From: Mycobacterium vicinigordonae
Lineage (GTDB): Bacteria; Actinomycetota; Actinomycetes; Mycobacteriales; Mycobacteriaceae
NCBI RefSeq assembly: GCF_013466425.1
Contig: NZ_CP059165.1
Location: 4,030,001-4,094,000 of the forward strand
Direction: 5' to 3'
DNA length: 64,000 nucleotides
The notes beneath the pieces are model-generated. The model had not been told where the DNA came from. It saw only the letters and a program-made list of their open reading frames with translations, and did no database searches. Below are positions 34,955 through 44,682 of the stretch, piece after piece (within the stretch, counting starts at the first letter, position 1; every line of letters begins with the position of its first letter). The position numbers and the translations under genes are program-made.

Positions 34955-37900
34955 GTGGGCAGGGGGCAGGGGGCGACGGGCAGCGGTGAAGCCGTCAACA
35001 CCGTGTGCGCCTACTGCGGCGTTGGATGCGGAATGGTGTTGCAGGTCACAACGAGTGTCCAAAGCAAGCCGAGTCACAACCGCTCGATCTCGAAAACGAT
35101 TGGTCGCGAAGATCATCCAGCGAACTTCGGCCGGTTGTGCACAAAGGGCGCAACCACTGCAGACTTCCTGAGCGCATCAGGTCGCGCCGAGACGGGCTAC
35201 CTGCGGCCCGAGCGCGGCCAGCCCCTGGAATGCGTGGACACCGACGCCGCGATAAGCCACGCCGCGCAACGGTTACGGGCCATCATCGACGAGCACGGAC
35301 CGGACGCCATCGCCCTTTATGTGTCCGGGCAGATGTCGCTGGAGGCGCAGTACCTGGCCAACAAGCTGACCAAGGGATTCATCGGCACCAACCAGATCGA
35401 GTCGAACTCGCGATTGTGCATGGCCGGCGCCAGTTCCGGCTACAAATTGTCGCTGGGTGCTGACGGCCCGCCGGGCTCCTACCAGGATTTCGAACACGCC
35501 GACGTCTTCTTCGTCACCGGGGCCAACATGGCCGACTGCCACCCGATTCTGTACCTGCGCATGATGGAACGAGTCAAGGCAGGGGCCAAGCTGATCGTCG
35601 TCGACCCGCGGCGCACCGCAACCGCGGCCAAGGCCGACCTGTTCATGCAGATCGCTCCCGGCACAGACCTCGCACTGCTCAACGGTTTGCTGCAACTGAT
35701 CGTCGAGAACGGAGACATCGACACCGAATTCATCAACGAATTCACCACTGGCTGGGAGGTGATGCCCAGCTTTCTCGAGCAGTTCACCGTCGACACGGTC
35801 AGTGAAATCACCGGCATCCCAGCCGAAGACATCCGCACCGCGGCACGCTGGATCGGTGCGGCTACCAACTGGGTCAGCTGCTGGACTATGGGACTCAACC
35901 AGAGCACTCACGGCACCTGGAACACCAACGCGATCTGCAATCTGCACCTGGCTACCGGCGCGATCTGCCGGACCGGCAGCGGTCCCTTCTCCCTGACCGG
36001 CCAGCCCAACGCGATGGGTGGGCGCGAAATGGGCTACATGGGACCGGGACTGCCCGGCCAGCGCTCAATCACCTGTGCCGAAGACCGCGAGTTCACCGAG
36101 GACAAGTGGGGCATCCCCCGCGGTTCGCTACGCACCGACGTCAGTGCCGGCGTGATCGACATGTTCTCGCGCATGGCTGTCGGCCAGATCAAGGCATGCT
36201 GGATCATTTGCACCAACCCCGTTGCTACCGTCGCTAACCGCAAGACGGTACTGGCCGGTCTGGACCAGGCCGAACTGGTGATCACCCAGGACGCATTTCT
36301 GCAGACCGAGACCAACGAGTATGCCGACGTGTTGCTGCCGGCCGCGCTGTGGACCGAATCCGAAGGGGTGATGGTTAATTCCGAGCGCAACCTAACCCTG
36401 TTCCAGCAGGCGGTCGATCCGCCGGGACAGGCGCTGCCGGACTGGCAAATAATCGACCGGATCGCCTGCGCGATGGGATATTCCGATGGCTTCGGCTACG
36501 CCTCGGCGGAGCAAGTGTTCGAAGAAATCAAGGGCTTCTCGAATCCCAAGACCGGCTATGACATTCGTGGTATCAGTTACAAAAGACTGCGCCAGACGCC
36601 CGTGCAATGGCCGTGTCCACCAGACGCGGACAACCACCGGAACCCGATCCGCTACCTCAACGATGGCATCAGCCAAAGCCGGGTCACCCGTGAGGACGGC
36701 CACGTGCCCCGACTCGCCTTCCCGACGCCGGACGGACGCGCCGTCTTCTTCGCCCGCCCGCACCTGCTGCCCGAGGAGATGCCCGACGCCGACTACCCGT
36801 TGCTGCTCAACACCGGACGACTGCCGCATCAGTGGCACACCATGACCAAGACCGGCAAGGTCGCCAAGCTGAACAAGCTCAACCCGGGTCCGTTCGTCGA
36901 AATCCATCCCGAAGACGCTGCGCGCCTGCAGATCTGCGACGGTGACCAGGTGGAGGTCGCCTCTCGCCGCGGCCGCGCCGTACTGCCTGCCGTCCTCACG
37001 GATCGGGTGCTGCCGGGTAACTGCTTCGCACCCTTCCACTGGAATGATGCCTTCGGCGAATACCTTTCGATCAACGCCGTCACCAACGACGCTGTCGACC
37101 CGGTGTCGCACCAACCGGAGTACAAGGCTTGCGCGGTTACCTTGTGCAAGGTTGAAGCCACGGCGCGGCAACCGGCACCTTCGGCGACCGGTGTACCCGA
37201 TTCGAACCCAGGCCTGACCCGAATCGACGCGATTGCCGAATTCCTCGGCGTGGCGAGCGAACCCACCCCGCAATTCGACGCGGGCGGCCGTGCCTACCTG
37301 GCCGGAATGTTCGCCGGCCTACGTCTGAACAGCGGACCGGTGTTGGACCGCGCACCCACCCTGCCGGCCAGCGCCCCATTCGACGAGCGCACCCGGATGT
37401 GGCTGGACGGAGTTCTCGCCGGCGTGTTAGCTCGCAGCCCGGCGGCCGAGGAAGCCGCGGTCGAACCCGAACGCACCTCGATACCAGTGTTGTGGGCATC
37501 TCAAACCGGCAACGCCGAGGATCTCGCCGCCGACGTAGCCGCGCGACTGCGTGACGCCGCGCTACCGGCCGCGCTGCACCCCATGGATGAATTCCCGCCG
37601 GAGCGGCTACCGAGCACAGCTGAACTGCTACTGATCACCAGCACCACCGGCGACGGCGACCCGCCCGACAACGCCGTCGGCCTATGGCGGGCGCTGTCGG
37701 CGGCAGACGCGCCGCGCCTGGCCGGCGTCCGCTATGCCGTACTGGCGTTGGGTGACTCCAATTACGACGACTTCTGCGGGTACGGGCGAAAACTCGACGA
37801 CCGCCTCGCCGAACTCGGCGCGACCCGCATCACGGCCCGCGCCGACTGCGAACCCGATTACCAAGAAACCGCAGCCCGCTGGCTCGATGACATATTGGGA

Positions 37901-39112
37901 AAGTTGACCGGCACTGCCGCCACGATTGCCACCGCACCGGCAGGTGTGGGGACGCCGGCTAGTCCCGCCGGCGGGGACCCGCAGTACTCCAGAAAGTGCC
38001 CGCTGGTAACCGACCTGATCCGCAACACCACCCTGAGTAGACCCGACTCGGCAAAAGATGTGCGGCAGCTGGTGTTTGACTTGTCGGAGGAATCAATCAG
38101 CTACGAAGCCGGCGACGCACTGGGAGTCTGGCCACGCAACAACCCCGAGTTCGTCGACGAGTGGCTGACCATGACCCGGTTGGACGGTGATGCCGAAGTT
38201 CACGTCGCCGACCACGGGCCGATGTCGTTGCGCTCCGCGCTAACCGAGCGGTTCGAGATCGCCCACATCAGCCGCGACCTGCTGCGGTTCGTGCGGCAAC
38301 GCACGGTCGATGCTGATGCCGCCGAACAACTGGCCGAGCTGATGAAGCCGGAAAACAAAGTGCAACTGGCGGATTGGTCGTGGGGGCGTCAGTCGGTCGA
38401 CCTGCTCGCCGAGGCACCCGTCGCGGCATCCACGGACGAATGGCTGGCCATCCTCAAACCGCTTCAGCCCCGGCTCTATTCAATCTCCTCCAGCCCCAAG
38501 GAGCACCCCGGCGAAGTGCACCTGACGGTTTCGCCGGTACGGTACAACTTCCGCGGCGTCGCACGGCGCGGGGTGTGTTCCACGTATCTCGCCGACCGCT
38601 CCCCCCGCGACCGGATCGCCGTCTACGTGCGGACCTCGACGAACTTCCGGCCTCCCAGCGATCCGCAGATACCCATGATCATGATCGGGCCCGGCACCGG
38701 GATTGCCCCGTTTCGCGGCTTCCTGCAGGAGCGTCGTGCGCTCGGCCACACCGGCCCCAACTGGCTGTTCTTCGGCGAGCAGCACGCGGCCACCGACTTC
38801 TACTACCGCGACGAAATCCAGGCGATGCATGCCGACGGACTGCTCACTGAGCTAGACCTGGCGTTCTCGCGAGACCAGCGGGACAAAATTTACGTGCAGC
38901 ACCTGATGCGCAAACGCGGTGCGCAACTGTGGCGATGGCTTCAGGACGGAGCTCACCTCTATGTTTGCGGCAGCGCGAACCCGATGGCAAAGGACGTCGA
39001 TCAGGCGATCCGCGACATCGCGGCCGAGCACGGCAAACTCAGCCCCGACGCGGCCGGCGATTTCGTCCGAGAGCTCGGCGCGGATAAGCGCTATCGCCGC
39101 GACGTTTACTGA
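34955..39112 (+). CDS. narB: Self-sufficient assimilatory nitrate reductase fused to a sulfite-reductase-type flavoprotein
   Basis: The protein of about 1385 residues combines a whole electron chain. The N-terminus has the [4Fe-4S] motif [10 protein letters not shown] with a later RLCTKG. A bis-MGD molybdopterin domain continues to about residue 600, and the MGD-binding C-terminal domain ends near 730 ([18 protein letters not shown]). After a linker come a flavodoxin domain ([17 protein letters not shown]) and a CysJ-type FAD/NADPH module ([47 protein letters not shown]). It would reduce nitrate to nitrite directly with NAD(P)H in the cytoplasm. The start is GTG at 34955, eight bases after AAAGGA. 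An ATG 21 nt earlier lacks a site. Confidence 0.88.
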   Translation: MGRGQGATGSGEAVNTVCAYCGVGCGMVLQVTTSVQSKPSHNRSISKTIGREDHPANFGRLCTKGATTADFLSASGRAETGYLRPERGQPLECVDTDAAISHAAQRLRAIIDEHGPDAIALYVSGQMSLEAQYLANKLTKGFIGTNQIESNSRLCMAGASSGYKLSLGADGPPGSYQDFEHADVFFVTGANMADCHPILYLRMMERVKAGAKLIVVDPRRTATAAKADLFMQIAPGTDLALLNGLLQLIVENGDIDTEFINEFTTGWEVMPSFLEQFTVDTVSEITGIPAEDIRTAARWIGAATNWVSCWTMGLNQSTHGTWNTNAICNLHLATGAICRTGSGPFSLTGQPNAMGGREMGYMGPGLPGQRSITCAEDREFTEDKWGIPRGSLRTDVSAGVIDMFSRMAVGQIKACWIICTNPVATVANRKTVLAGLDQAELVITQDAFLQTETNEYADVLLPAALWTESEGVMVNSERNLTLFQQAVDPPGQALPDWQIIDRIACAMGYSDGFGYASAEQVFEEIKGFSNPKTGYDIRGISYKRLRQTPVQWPCPPDADNHRNPIRYLNDGISQSRVTREDGHVPRLAFPTPDGRAVFFARPHLLPEEMPDADYPLLLNTGRLPHQWHTMTKTGKVAKLNKLNPGPFVEIHPEDAARLQICDGDQVEVASRRGRAVLPAVLTDRVLPGNCFAPFHWNDAFGEYLSINAVTNDAVDPVSHQPEYKACAVTLCKVEATARQPAPSATGVPDSNPGLTRIDAIAEFLGVASEPTPQFDAGGRAYLAGMFAGLRLNSGPVLDRAPTLPASAPFDERTRMWLDGVLAGVLARSPAAEEAAVEPERTSIPVLWASQTGNAEDLAADVAARLRDAALPAALHPMDEFPPERLPSTAELLLITSTTGDGDPPDNAVGLWRALSAADAPRLAGVRYAVLALGDSNYDDFCGYGRKLDDRLAELGATRITARADCEPDYQETAARWLDDILGKLTGTAATIATAPAGVGTPASPAGGDPQYSRKCPLVTDLIRNTTLSRPDSAKDVRQLVFDLSEESISYEAGDALGVWPRNNPEFVDEWLTMTRLDGDAEVHVADHGPMSLRSALTERFEIAHISRDLLRFVRQRTVDADAAEQLAELMKPENKVQLADWSWGRQSVDLLAEAPVAASTDEWLAILKPLQPRLYSISSSPKEHPGEVHLTVSPVRYNFRGVARRGVCSTYLADRSPRDRIAVYVRTSTNFRPPSDPQIPMIMIGPGTGIAPFRGFLQERRALGHTGPNWLFFGEQHAATDFYYRDEIQAMHADGLLTELDLAFSRDQRDKIYVQHLMRKRGAQLWRWLQDGAHLYVCGSANPMAKDVDQAIRDIAAEHGKLSPDAAGDFVRELGADKRYRRDVY

Positions 39113-39142
39113 GGACGAGATCGGCAATCTGTAATACGGCGG

Positions 39143-39160
39143 AAACGTCGCACGACGTTT
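39143..39160. promoter_or_regulatory. 18-bp palindrome after narB
   Basis: AAACGTCG at 39143-39150 faces CGACGTTT at 39153-39160 with two bases between. The arms are perfect. It has no T-run after it, so it is more like an operator than a terminator. It precedes an open frame that starts at 39169. Confidence 0.4.
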
Positions 39161-39348
39161 GCTGAAACATGACGGTCGCACGATTCACCCATTGGAATAC
39201 GCACTCGCACGGAAGGGGCGTTTTCGTGGGTCGCAAGTCTGACGGTTCCAAGGGAGCAGCGCCAAACCCCGCCTGTCCGCTGCACTGCGGTTCGCGGCAA
39301 ACCGACGACAGCAACCCCCAGATCTCTTGGGCGGGATTGCCGGTGAAC

Positions 39349-39525
39349 CTCGACCTGGCCTTCTCCCAGAACCAGCGCGACAAGGTCTACGCACAGCACT
39401 TGAGGCGCAGGCAGGACACGTCTTTGCGGCGCCGGGCCAACGACGTCACGCAATTGTGCGTCTGTGAGGCCAGCGGATACATGCGATCGAACTCTGACGT
39501 CGACAAGTCAGTCGCTGGTCTCTGA
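39349..39525 (+). pseudogene. Remnant of a flavoprotein C-terminus, paralogous to NarB
   Basis: The frame reads LDLAFSQNQRDKVYAQHLRRRQD and ends with VDKSVAGL. It aligns with the NarB C-terminal segment [23 protein letters not shown] and continues collinearly past the YVCGSA motif, which has decayed to LCVCEAS. It is therefore a broken copy of a sulfite-reductase-type NADPH domain, left from a tandem gene or a partial duplication. The frame opens at 39169 with an unrelated 60-codon leader. Confidence 0.65.
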
Positions 39526-39612
39526 ACGTTCTCGCTGAGCGTCTTGCGAGCCGAGCAAGCTCGATCGGCGCTACCGTGACGTGGTTACGCCCAGTCACGG
39601 ACGGAGCTTTCC

Positions 39613-41259
39613 ATGAGCGATGCCTGCGTGCCCCGATTCCCGGCCGCGTTGTCCACACCGAGTCTCAACCGCGGGGTGGGTTTCACCCACGAACAGCGCA
39701 AGAGGCTTGGCCTCACCGGCCGGTTGCCGTCCGCGGTGCTCACCCTGGACCAGCAAGCCGACCGGGTATGGCACCAATTGCAGAGCATGGCTACCGATTT
39801 GGGTCGCAATCTGCTGCTCGAGCAGTTGCACTACCGCCACGAACTGCTGTACTTCAAGGTATTGATCGACCATCTGCCCGAGCTGATGCCGGTTGTCTAC
39901 ACGCCGACGGTGGGTGAAGCGATCCAGCGGTTCTCCGACGAATACCGCGGGCAGCGCGGCCTGTTTCTGAGCATCGACGAACCCGAGGAGATTGCCGAAG
40001 CCTTCGAGACACTCGGGCAAGGCCCCGACGACATCGACCTGATCGTATGCACCGACGCCGAAGCGATCCTGGGAATCGGTGACTGGGGTGTGGGCGGCAT
40101 CCAGATTGCGGTCGGCAAGCTGGCCCTCTACACCGCCGGCGGCGGCGTCGACCCGCGCCGGACACTGGCGGTGTCGCTGGACGTCGGGACCGACAACGAA
40201 CAGCTGCTGCACGATCCGTTCTACCTGGGCAACCGGCATGCCCGGCGCCACGGAGATGAGTACTTCGACTTCATCCGGCAATACGTCGAGACCGCCCACC
40301 GGATGTTCCCCAATGCAATACTGCATTTCGAGGATTTCGGGCCGGCCAACGCCCGCAAGATCCTGGCCACCTACGGCGCTGACTACTGCGTATTCAACGA
40401 CGACATGCAGGGCACCGGCGCAGTCGTGTTGGCCGCCGTCTACGGCGGGTCGAAGCTCACCCGTACTCCGCTGCGGGATCAGCGGATCGTGGTCTTCGGC
40501 GCCGGGACCGCGGGTTTGGGTGTAGCCGACCAGATTCGGGACGCAATGATCGCCGACGGCGCCAGCGCCGAGCAGGCCACGGCACAGATCTGGCCGATCG
40601 ACCGGCAGGGCCTGTTGTTCGACGACATGGACGACCTGCGGGACTTTCAGTTGCCCTACGCCAAGAACCGCGACCGCCTGGGAGTGGGCGCTGACCAACG
40701 AATGGGGCTGGTGGAGACCATTGGGCTCGCGTCCCCCACGCTATTGCTCGGCTGTTCGGCGGTGTCCGGCGCGTTCAACCGCGCGGTGGTGGAGGCGATG
40801 ACGGCATCGTGTGAGCGCCCGATGATCTTCCCGCTGTCCAACCCGACGTCGCGGATGGAAGCCATGCCGGCAGACTTGGTGCAGTGGTCGGCAGGCAAAG
40901 CATTGGTGGCGACCGGAAGTCCGATGGCCCCCGTCGAGTACGAAGGAACCACCTACACCGTCGGGCAGGCCAACAATGTGCTGGTGTTCCCAGGTATCGG
41001 ACTGGGCACCATTGTTGCCGGAGCACGCCGGATAACTCAACCGATGCTGCACGCTTCAGCGAAAGCCGTTGCCCAACAGGCAACTCCAATTGCACCCGGT
41101 GATTCGTTACTGCCTGACGTGCGGAATCTGCGGAACATCTCAGCGCAGGTCGCCGAAGCCGTCTACCAGGCCGCCGTCGAAGACGGGGTGGCGACGAAAT
41201 CGTACGACGATGTGCGCCAAGCGATTCGCGACAGCATGTGGGCTCCGGTCTACGATTGA
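39613..41259 (+). CDS. mez: NAD-dependent malic enzyme
   Basis: The 548-residue protein is full length for the large malic enzyme family. It has the substrate region VYTPTVGEAIQRFS and TDAEAILGIGDWGVGG. The metal/catalytic motif is FEDFGPANARKILATYGADYCVFNDDMQGTGAV, marked here by its ends, and the dinucleotide site is VVFGAGTAGLGVADQI. It oxidises malate to pyruvate and CO2 and yields NADH or NADPH, linking the TCA cycle to gluconeogenesis or lipid synthesis. GGAG at 39600 supports the ATG at 39613. It is the counterpart of Rv2332. It overlaps the convergent rhodanese gene by 10 bp. Confidence 0.93.
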   Translation: MSDACVPRFPAALSTPSLNRGVGFTHEQRKRLGLTGRLPSAVLTLDQQADRVWHQLQSMATDLGRNLLLEQLHYRHELLYFKVLIDHLPELMPVVYTPTVGEAIQRFSDEYRGQRGLFLSIDEPEEIAEAFETLGQGPDDIDLIVCTDAEAILGIGDWGVGGIQIAVGKLALYTAGGGVDPRRTLAVSLDVGTDNEQLLHDPFYLGNRHARRHGDEYFDFIRQYVETAHRMFPNAILHFEDFGPANARKILATYGADYCVFNDDMQGTGAVVLAAVYGGSKLTRTPLRDQRIVVFGAGTAGLGVADQIRDAMIADGASAEQATAQIWPIDRQGLLFDDMDDLRDFQLPYAKNRDRLGVGADQRMGLVETIGLASPTLLLGCSAVSGAFNRAVVEAMTASCERPMIFPLSNPTSRMEAMPADLVQWSAGKALVATGSPMAPVEYEGTTYTVGQANNVLVFPGIGLGTIVAGARRITQPMLHASAKAVAQQATPIAPGDSLLPDVRNLRNISAQVAEAVYQAAVEDGVATKSYDDVRQAIRDSMWAPVYD

Positions 41260-42647
41260 TCCGCGCCGCCAGCCAGTGGCAGTCCAGCTTTCTCCCAGGC
41301 ATCGAACCCACCAATTAGATCCGCGACGTCTCCGAAACCCGCCGCCTGCAACAGACTGGCCGCGATCATGGAGCGCGTCCCGCTCGCGCAATACGTCAGC
41401 ACCGGCACTGACCTGTCGAGTTCGTCCAGCGAGTCGGCCAGCGCGGGCAATGGAATGTGCCGCGCGCCGGGAATCATTCCATCCTCCAACTCGGCTTTGC
41501 CGCGCACATCGATGATCTGCAGCTCAGCTGTCGAGCGGCGCAACGGGTCAAGTTGGTCGGCGGTATAGCGTTCAGTTCGCTCGACGCGCTCCGGCTGTCT
41601 CCGCAGCACCGCGTCCAGATCGTCTAACTGGCCGATGACCCGATCCAGGCCCACCCGCGCAAGCCGGATTCTGCTCTCCCGCGCCTGCGCGGGATCACCC
41701 ACCAGCACGATGTCCTTTTCGATGTCCAAGACGCCGCCGGCCCACTCGGCGAAACGACCCTTCAGGCTGACGTTGACGGCGCCGCGTAGATGACCCGCCG
41801 CAAACTCCTCTGGTTCGCGGCCGTCGAGCAGGCTGGCGCCCGCTGCCGCGAGCCGGGCGACCGCATCGCTGTCCAATGCGCCTGGCAGCTCCGCGTTCAA
41901 CAGCGGACGCTGCTGCCGATTGCGCTGCGAGTCATACTCGAAGTAACGCGGCTGTACGGCTTGGTCGGAAGTGAGCGAGGCGACGAATTCGTCAATGTCG
42001 GCAATCTGGGCGGCATAGTTGGTTTCACGCTGCTCGCCGATGGTGGAACTGGTCTCGCTGGACAACTGCTTGCCGCAGGTCGACCCGGCCCCGTGCGCCG
42101 GAAACACTCTGGTGGCGTCGGGCAGCTTGAGTAGTTTGTCGTGCAGTGTTCGGTACAGGGTTCGCGCGAGGTCGTTGGCAGAGATGCCTTTGCCCGAAAG
42201 CAGATCCGGGCGGCCGACGTCGCCGACGAATAGCGCGTCTCCGGTCAGGACACCGTAGGGGAGCTCGTCGTCCGGGTGCTCGTACACCACGACGGAGATA
42301 GACTCCGGCGTGTGACCGGGTGTCGACAGGATCTCAAACATGACTTCCCCCAAGGAGATGCGCTGCCGGTCGTGCAACGGCTCGATGGCGAACTCGACGT
42401 TCGCGTCCTTGCCGAAGGAGATCACCGCCCCAGTCGCAGCCGCCAATTCCAAATGCCCGCTTAGGAAGTCGGCATGGATATGGGTCTCGATGACCCGCTC
42501 GATTAGCAGACCGTGTTCGGCCGCCTGATCGAGGTAGGGCTCGATGTCTCGGCGCGGGTCGACGACCACGGCACGCCCCGTGGTCTCGTCCCCGATCAAG
42601 TACGAGGCCTGCGACAAGCAGTCCAGGTAATGCTGGGTGAAGATCAT
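41250..42647 (-). CDS. Metallo-beta-lactamase/double-rhodanese sulfur protein
   Basis: The 465-residue protein has an N-terminal metal hydrolase domain like persulfide dioxygenase (ETHIHADFLSGHLELAA, FEILSTPGHTPES, FPAHGAGSTCGK). Two rhodanese domains follow. The first (LLDGREPEEFAAGHLRGAVNV) has no cysteine at the active-site position. The second has YCASGTRSMIAAS with the catalytic cysteine. Such fusions oxidise glutathione- or other low-molecular-weight persulfide to sulfite and transfer sulfane sulfur. In mycobacteria the thiol would be mycothiol. It is a likely sulfide/persulfide detoxification enzyme. A 115-bp gap separates it from the Mce operon end. Confidence 0.85.
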   Translation of the reverse strand: MIFTQHYLDCLSQASYLIGDETTGRAVVVDPRRDIEPYLDQAAEHGLLIERVIETHIHADFLSGHLELAAATGAVISFGKDANVEFAIEPLHDRQRISLGEVMFEILSTPGHTPESISVVVYEHPDDELPYGVLTGDALFVGDVGRPDLLSGKGISANDLARTLYRTLHDKLLKLPDATRVFPAHGAGSTCGKQLSSETSSTIGEQRETNYAAQIADIDEFVASLTSDQAVQPRYFEYDSQRNRQQRPLLNAELPGALDSDAVARLAAAGASLLDGREPEEFAAGHLRGAVNVSLKGRFAEWAGGVLDIEKDIVLVGDPAQARESRIRLARVGLDRVIGQLDDLDAVLRRQPERVERTERYTADQLDPLRRSTAELQIIDVRGKAELEDGMIPGARHIPLPALADSLDELDRSVPVLTYCASGTRSMIAASLLQAAGFGDVADLIGGFDAWEKAGLPLAGGADQS

Positions 42648-42762
42648 GCGGTCACTACTCCCTCAGCCTTAGAAGCTACGTTCTGCCTTGGGTTCCCACG
42701 ATCTGCACGGACTTAACGAGGCGCAATTTCGAATCGCGGTGAATTTTACGCCACCTCATACG

Positions 42763-43269
42763 TCAGCGTCCCTGCTCCTCGGGCCGCCCATACAGGGCAA
42801 CCACGACGGTGCGGTCCAAGCTGTTGTCTGACCAGACGCCCATCGCGGTGTTAGTGCAATCTCGCATGATCGCAAGATATTCCGGGTTGTCGTACCACTG
42901 CCGCATCACTTCGAGGCCAGTGATGGCCAGCGCTGGATTAGTCGCCACGGTTTCGGCTACTCGGCCGCGAAACCCGGCTGCGTAAGCTCGGTCTTGTGGT
43001 GTCGAGCCATCAGATCCGATGTCGTCGTTGATGTTTCGGTTGTCGATCATATCGTCGGCGTGCCATTGCGCGGCCAGATACAGCGAGTTGTTCATCACTA
43101 CATCGTTCGTACAGCCAGCTTGGTGCTGAGTGGTGTAGACACCGGACAGGACGCTGTCGTTGAGCCTCTTGTTGTCAGCAACGGCGCTAGGAGCCGCCGA
43201 TCCCGCTGCCGCCGCAAGCACGACGAGCATGCGTGCCAAATGGATTGCGTATCGGATCAAACATGTCAT
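42763..43269 (-). CDS. Secreted CAP/SCP-like protein at the end of the Mce operon
   Basis: The protein of about 168 residues starts at ATG 43269 (MTCLIRYAIHL), immediately at a signal peptide that ends near SAAPSAVADNK. The mature part is a CAP domain: QHQAGCTNDVVMNNSLYLAAQWHADDM, GLEVMRQWYDNPEYLAIMRDC and TAMGVWSDNSLDRTVVVALYG, marked here by pieces. Two cysteines can form a disulfide. CAP proteins are secreted, with roles in lipid binding or cell-wall modification. It follows the last Mce-associated gene by 13 bp and is probably co-transcribed with it. Confidence 0.75.
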   Translation of the reverse strand: MTCLIRYAIHLARMLVVLAAAAGSAAPSAVADNKRLNDSVLSGVYTTQHQAGCTNDVVMNNSLYLAAQWHADDMIDNRNINDDIGSDGSTPQDRAYAAGFRGRVAETVATNPALAITGLEVMRQWYDNPEYLAIMRDCTNTAMGVWSDNSLDRTVVVALYGRPEEQGR

Positions 43270-43282
43270 GGCGGCCTCTCGC

Positions 43283-44026
43283 TCAGACCGGGTCGAATCG
43301 CGAAACAAGCCAGCGCCCGCCGACCTTGTCCAGTGTTACCCGAATAACCGGCTGGGTGTCGGTGGGAGTGCCACCGTCGCCAACAATCACGGTCTGATTC
43401 GCGAACAAGAGCACCACGGCGTGATTTTGTGTCGCCGAAACCGACGAAGCCGCAGTGACTTTCGCTACCGCGGTAATGTGTTTCTGTTTGGCGCCGGGAA
43501 TGACGACCTGGCGGGTCAAGGACGTGTACGCGTCCTTGAAATCGCCAGTGAGCCGTTCCCGCGCCGCACCAAGTTCTTTCTCGGCCGACTCGGGGCTGTA
43601 CGACAGCAGGGCAACTGCATCGTCGCTGGCCACCCGCACCGATTCGGCGCGGGCCCGCGCTTCCTCGGATCCGGACAGGTCCACCCATTTGAAATAGCCC
43701 GCGGTGAGCGCAAGCAGCAGCGCGATCCCCGGCAGCACGCCGAAGGCAAGGACACGCGACCGCGCGATCGGGGGCCGGCGCCGGATCGCCTTGGCGTCTC
43801 CATCCAGCCGGTCGTCCGACTCGTCGCGCAGTTCGTCTTCCGATTCGTCGTGCAGTTCGCCTTCTGATTCGTCGCTGCCCGAATCCGCAGCTTCGTCGCC
43901 GGACGTCTCGGTGGCCTCTCCGTCCTCATTGCCGCCGACAAGAGCGGATTCCTGCGTCGTATCGTCATCCGGCGTACTTTCGGCTCGCGTTGTCATCCCC
44001 GTGGTCCGTTCGCTCAGCGTCGTCAT
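43283..44026 (-). CDS. Mce-associated membrane protein, acidic N-terminus
   Basis: The 247-residue protein has a very acidic cytoplasmic N-terminus (about 1-85, rich in D/E/S with repeated DESEDE-type runs) and one membrane segment near residue 95 (LAFGVLPGIALLLALTAGYF). The extracytoplasmic domain is of the Mce-associated type: RVASDDAVALLSYSPES, LTGDFKDAYTSLTRQVVIPGAKQKHI and GGRWLVSRFDPV. Such proteins stabilise or regulate Mce lipid importers. ATGA overlap with the upstream gene shows coupling. The start is ATG 44026. The long upstream frame is shadow. Confidence 0.8.
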   Translation of the reverse strand: MTTLSERTTGMTTRAESTPDDDTTQESALVGGNEDGEATETSGDEAADSGSDESEGELHDESEDELRDESDDRLDGDAKAIRRRPPIARSRVLAFGVLPGIALLLALTAGYFKWVDLSGSEEARARAESVRVASDDAVALLSYSPESAEKELGAARERLTGDFKDAYTSLTRQVVIPGAKQKHITAVAKVTAASSVSATQNHAVVLLFANQTVIVGDGGTPTDTQPVIRVTLDKVGGRWLVSRFDPV

Positions 44027-44664
44027 GGCACGAACACCACATTCGACATCTTGGCGTCGCTGCCGACGGCTTGGACATCGATTCGCATCCGCCATTCCCG
44101 CGGCGCCTCTTCGCCGGCGGCCGTCCGCGACTTCACCGCTACCGCCACCAACACCCTGGCCGAGTCCCCCTGCTGGGACTCCAGCCCAGCTTCGGTGACG
44201 GTGCCCTCCGATTTCGACTGCGCGGCCTTGACGAGTTCGATGAACGGTTTGGCCCGATGCTCGAAATCCTCCCGGAAGGCGCCGGTGGCCGAATCGAGGA
44301 TCCGCTGCACATCGGCGTCGATCTCGGTGTAGTTGAGTGTAGTGAGATTCACCGCACCCTGGCGGGCCGTCTGGATAAACAACTGGCGTTGGACGCGGGC
44401 CTGGTGCTGCTCGTACCCGCGGTAGCCGAGCCAACCGGTCAATCCGGCGAGCGCGGCCACGACGACTCCGCTGACGACCAGAGCGCGCCCGATGTGGGTA
44501 AGCCGCCCAAGTGGATTCGGCAGTCCCCGACCGGTGGCGCGAGAGGCGACTGGGTTCTCGGCCGCGTCGGCGTCCGCCTCAATGCACTCGTCGGATTCCC
44601 TGGACAAAGCGACTTCACCTTGGGTGTCAGCAATATCAGGCTTCTCAGAAGGCTCGTCAGCCAT
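44023..44664 (-). CDS. Mce-associated membrane protein
   Basis: The 213-residue protein has a charged cytoplasmic N-terminus, one membrane segment at about 63-83 (ALVVSGVVVAALAGLTGWLGY) and a periplasmic Mce-associated domain with ARQGAVNLTTLNYTEIDADVQRILDSATGAF. It is the first of two such genes after mceF and starts 18 bp after mceF ends. The pair probably forms a subcomplex with the Mce assembly. No enzymatic motif is visible. Confidence 0.82.
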   Translation of the reverse strand: MADEPSEKPDIADTQGEVALSRESDECIEADADAAENPVASRATGRGLPNPLGRLTHIGRALVVSGVVVAALAGLTGWLGYRGYEQHQARVQRQLFIQTARQGAVNLTTLNYTEIDADVQRILDSATGAFREDFEHRAKPFIELVKAAQSKSEGTVTEAGLESQQGDSARVLVAVAVKSRTAAGEEAPREWRMRIDVQAVGSDAKMSNVVFVP

Positions 44665-44682
44665 GTTGCTCCTTCCTACTGC

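Larger units (their letters stand above)
39113..39612. other. Gap with a palindrome and a flavoprotein remnant
   Basis: No intact gene is supported in these 500 bp. They contain an 18-bp palindrome at 39143-39160, followed by an open frame at 39169-39525. The last 59 codons of that frame are a decayed copy of a flavoprotein C-terminus. The remaining sequence up to malic enzyme has only its GGAG ribosome binding site at 39600-39603. Confidence 0.5.

Noticed and set aside
39169..39525. A 118-residue protein gene
   Set aside because: Only its last 59 codons resemble anything, and they are a decayed flavoprotein end. It is treated as a remnant, although the palindrome upstream leaves some doubt.
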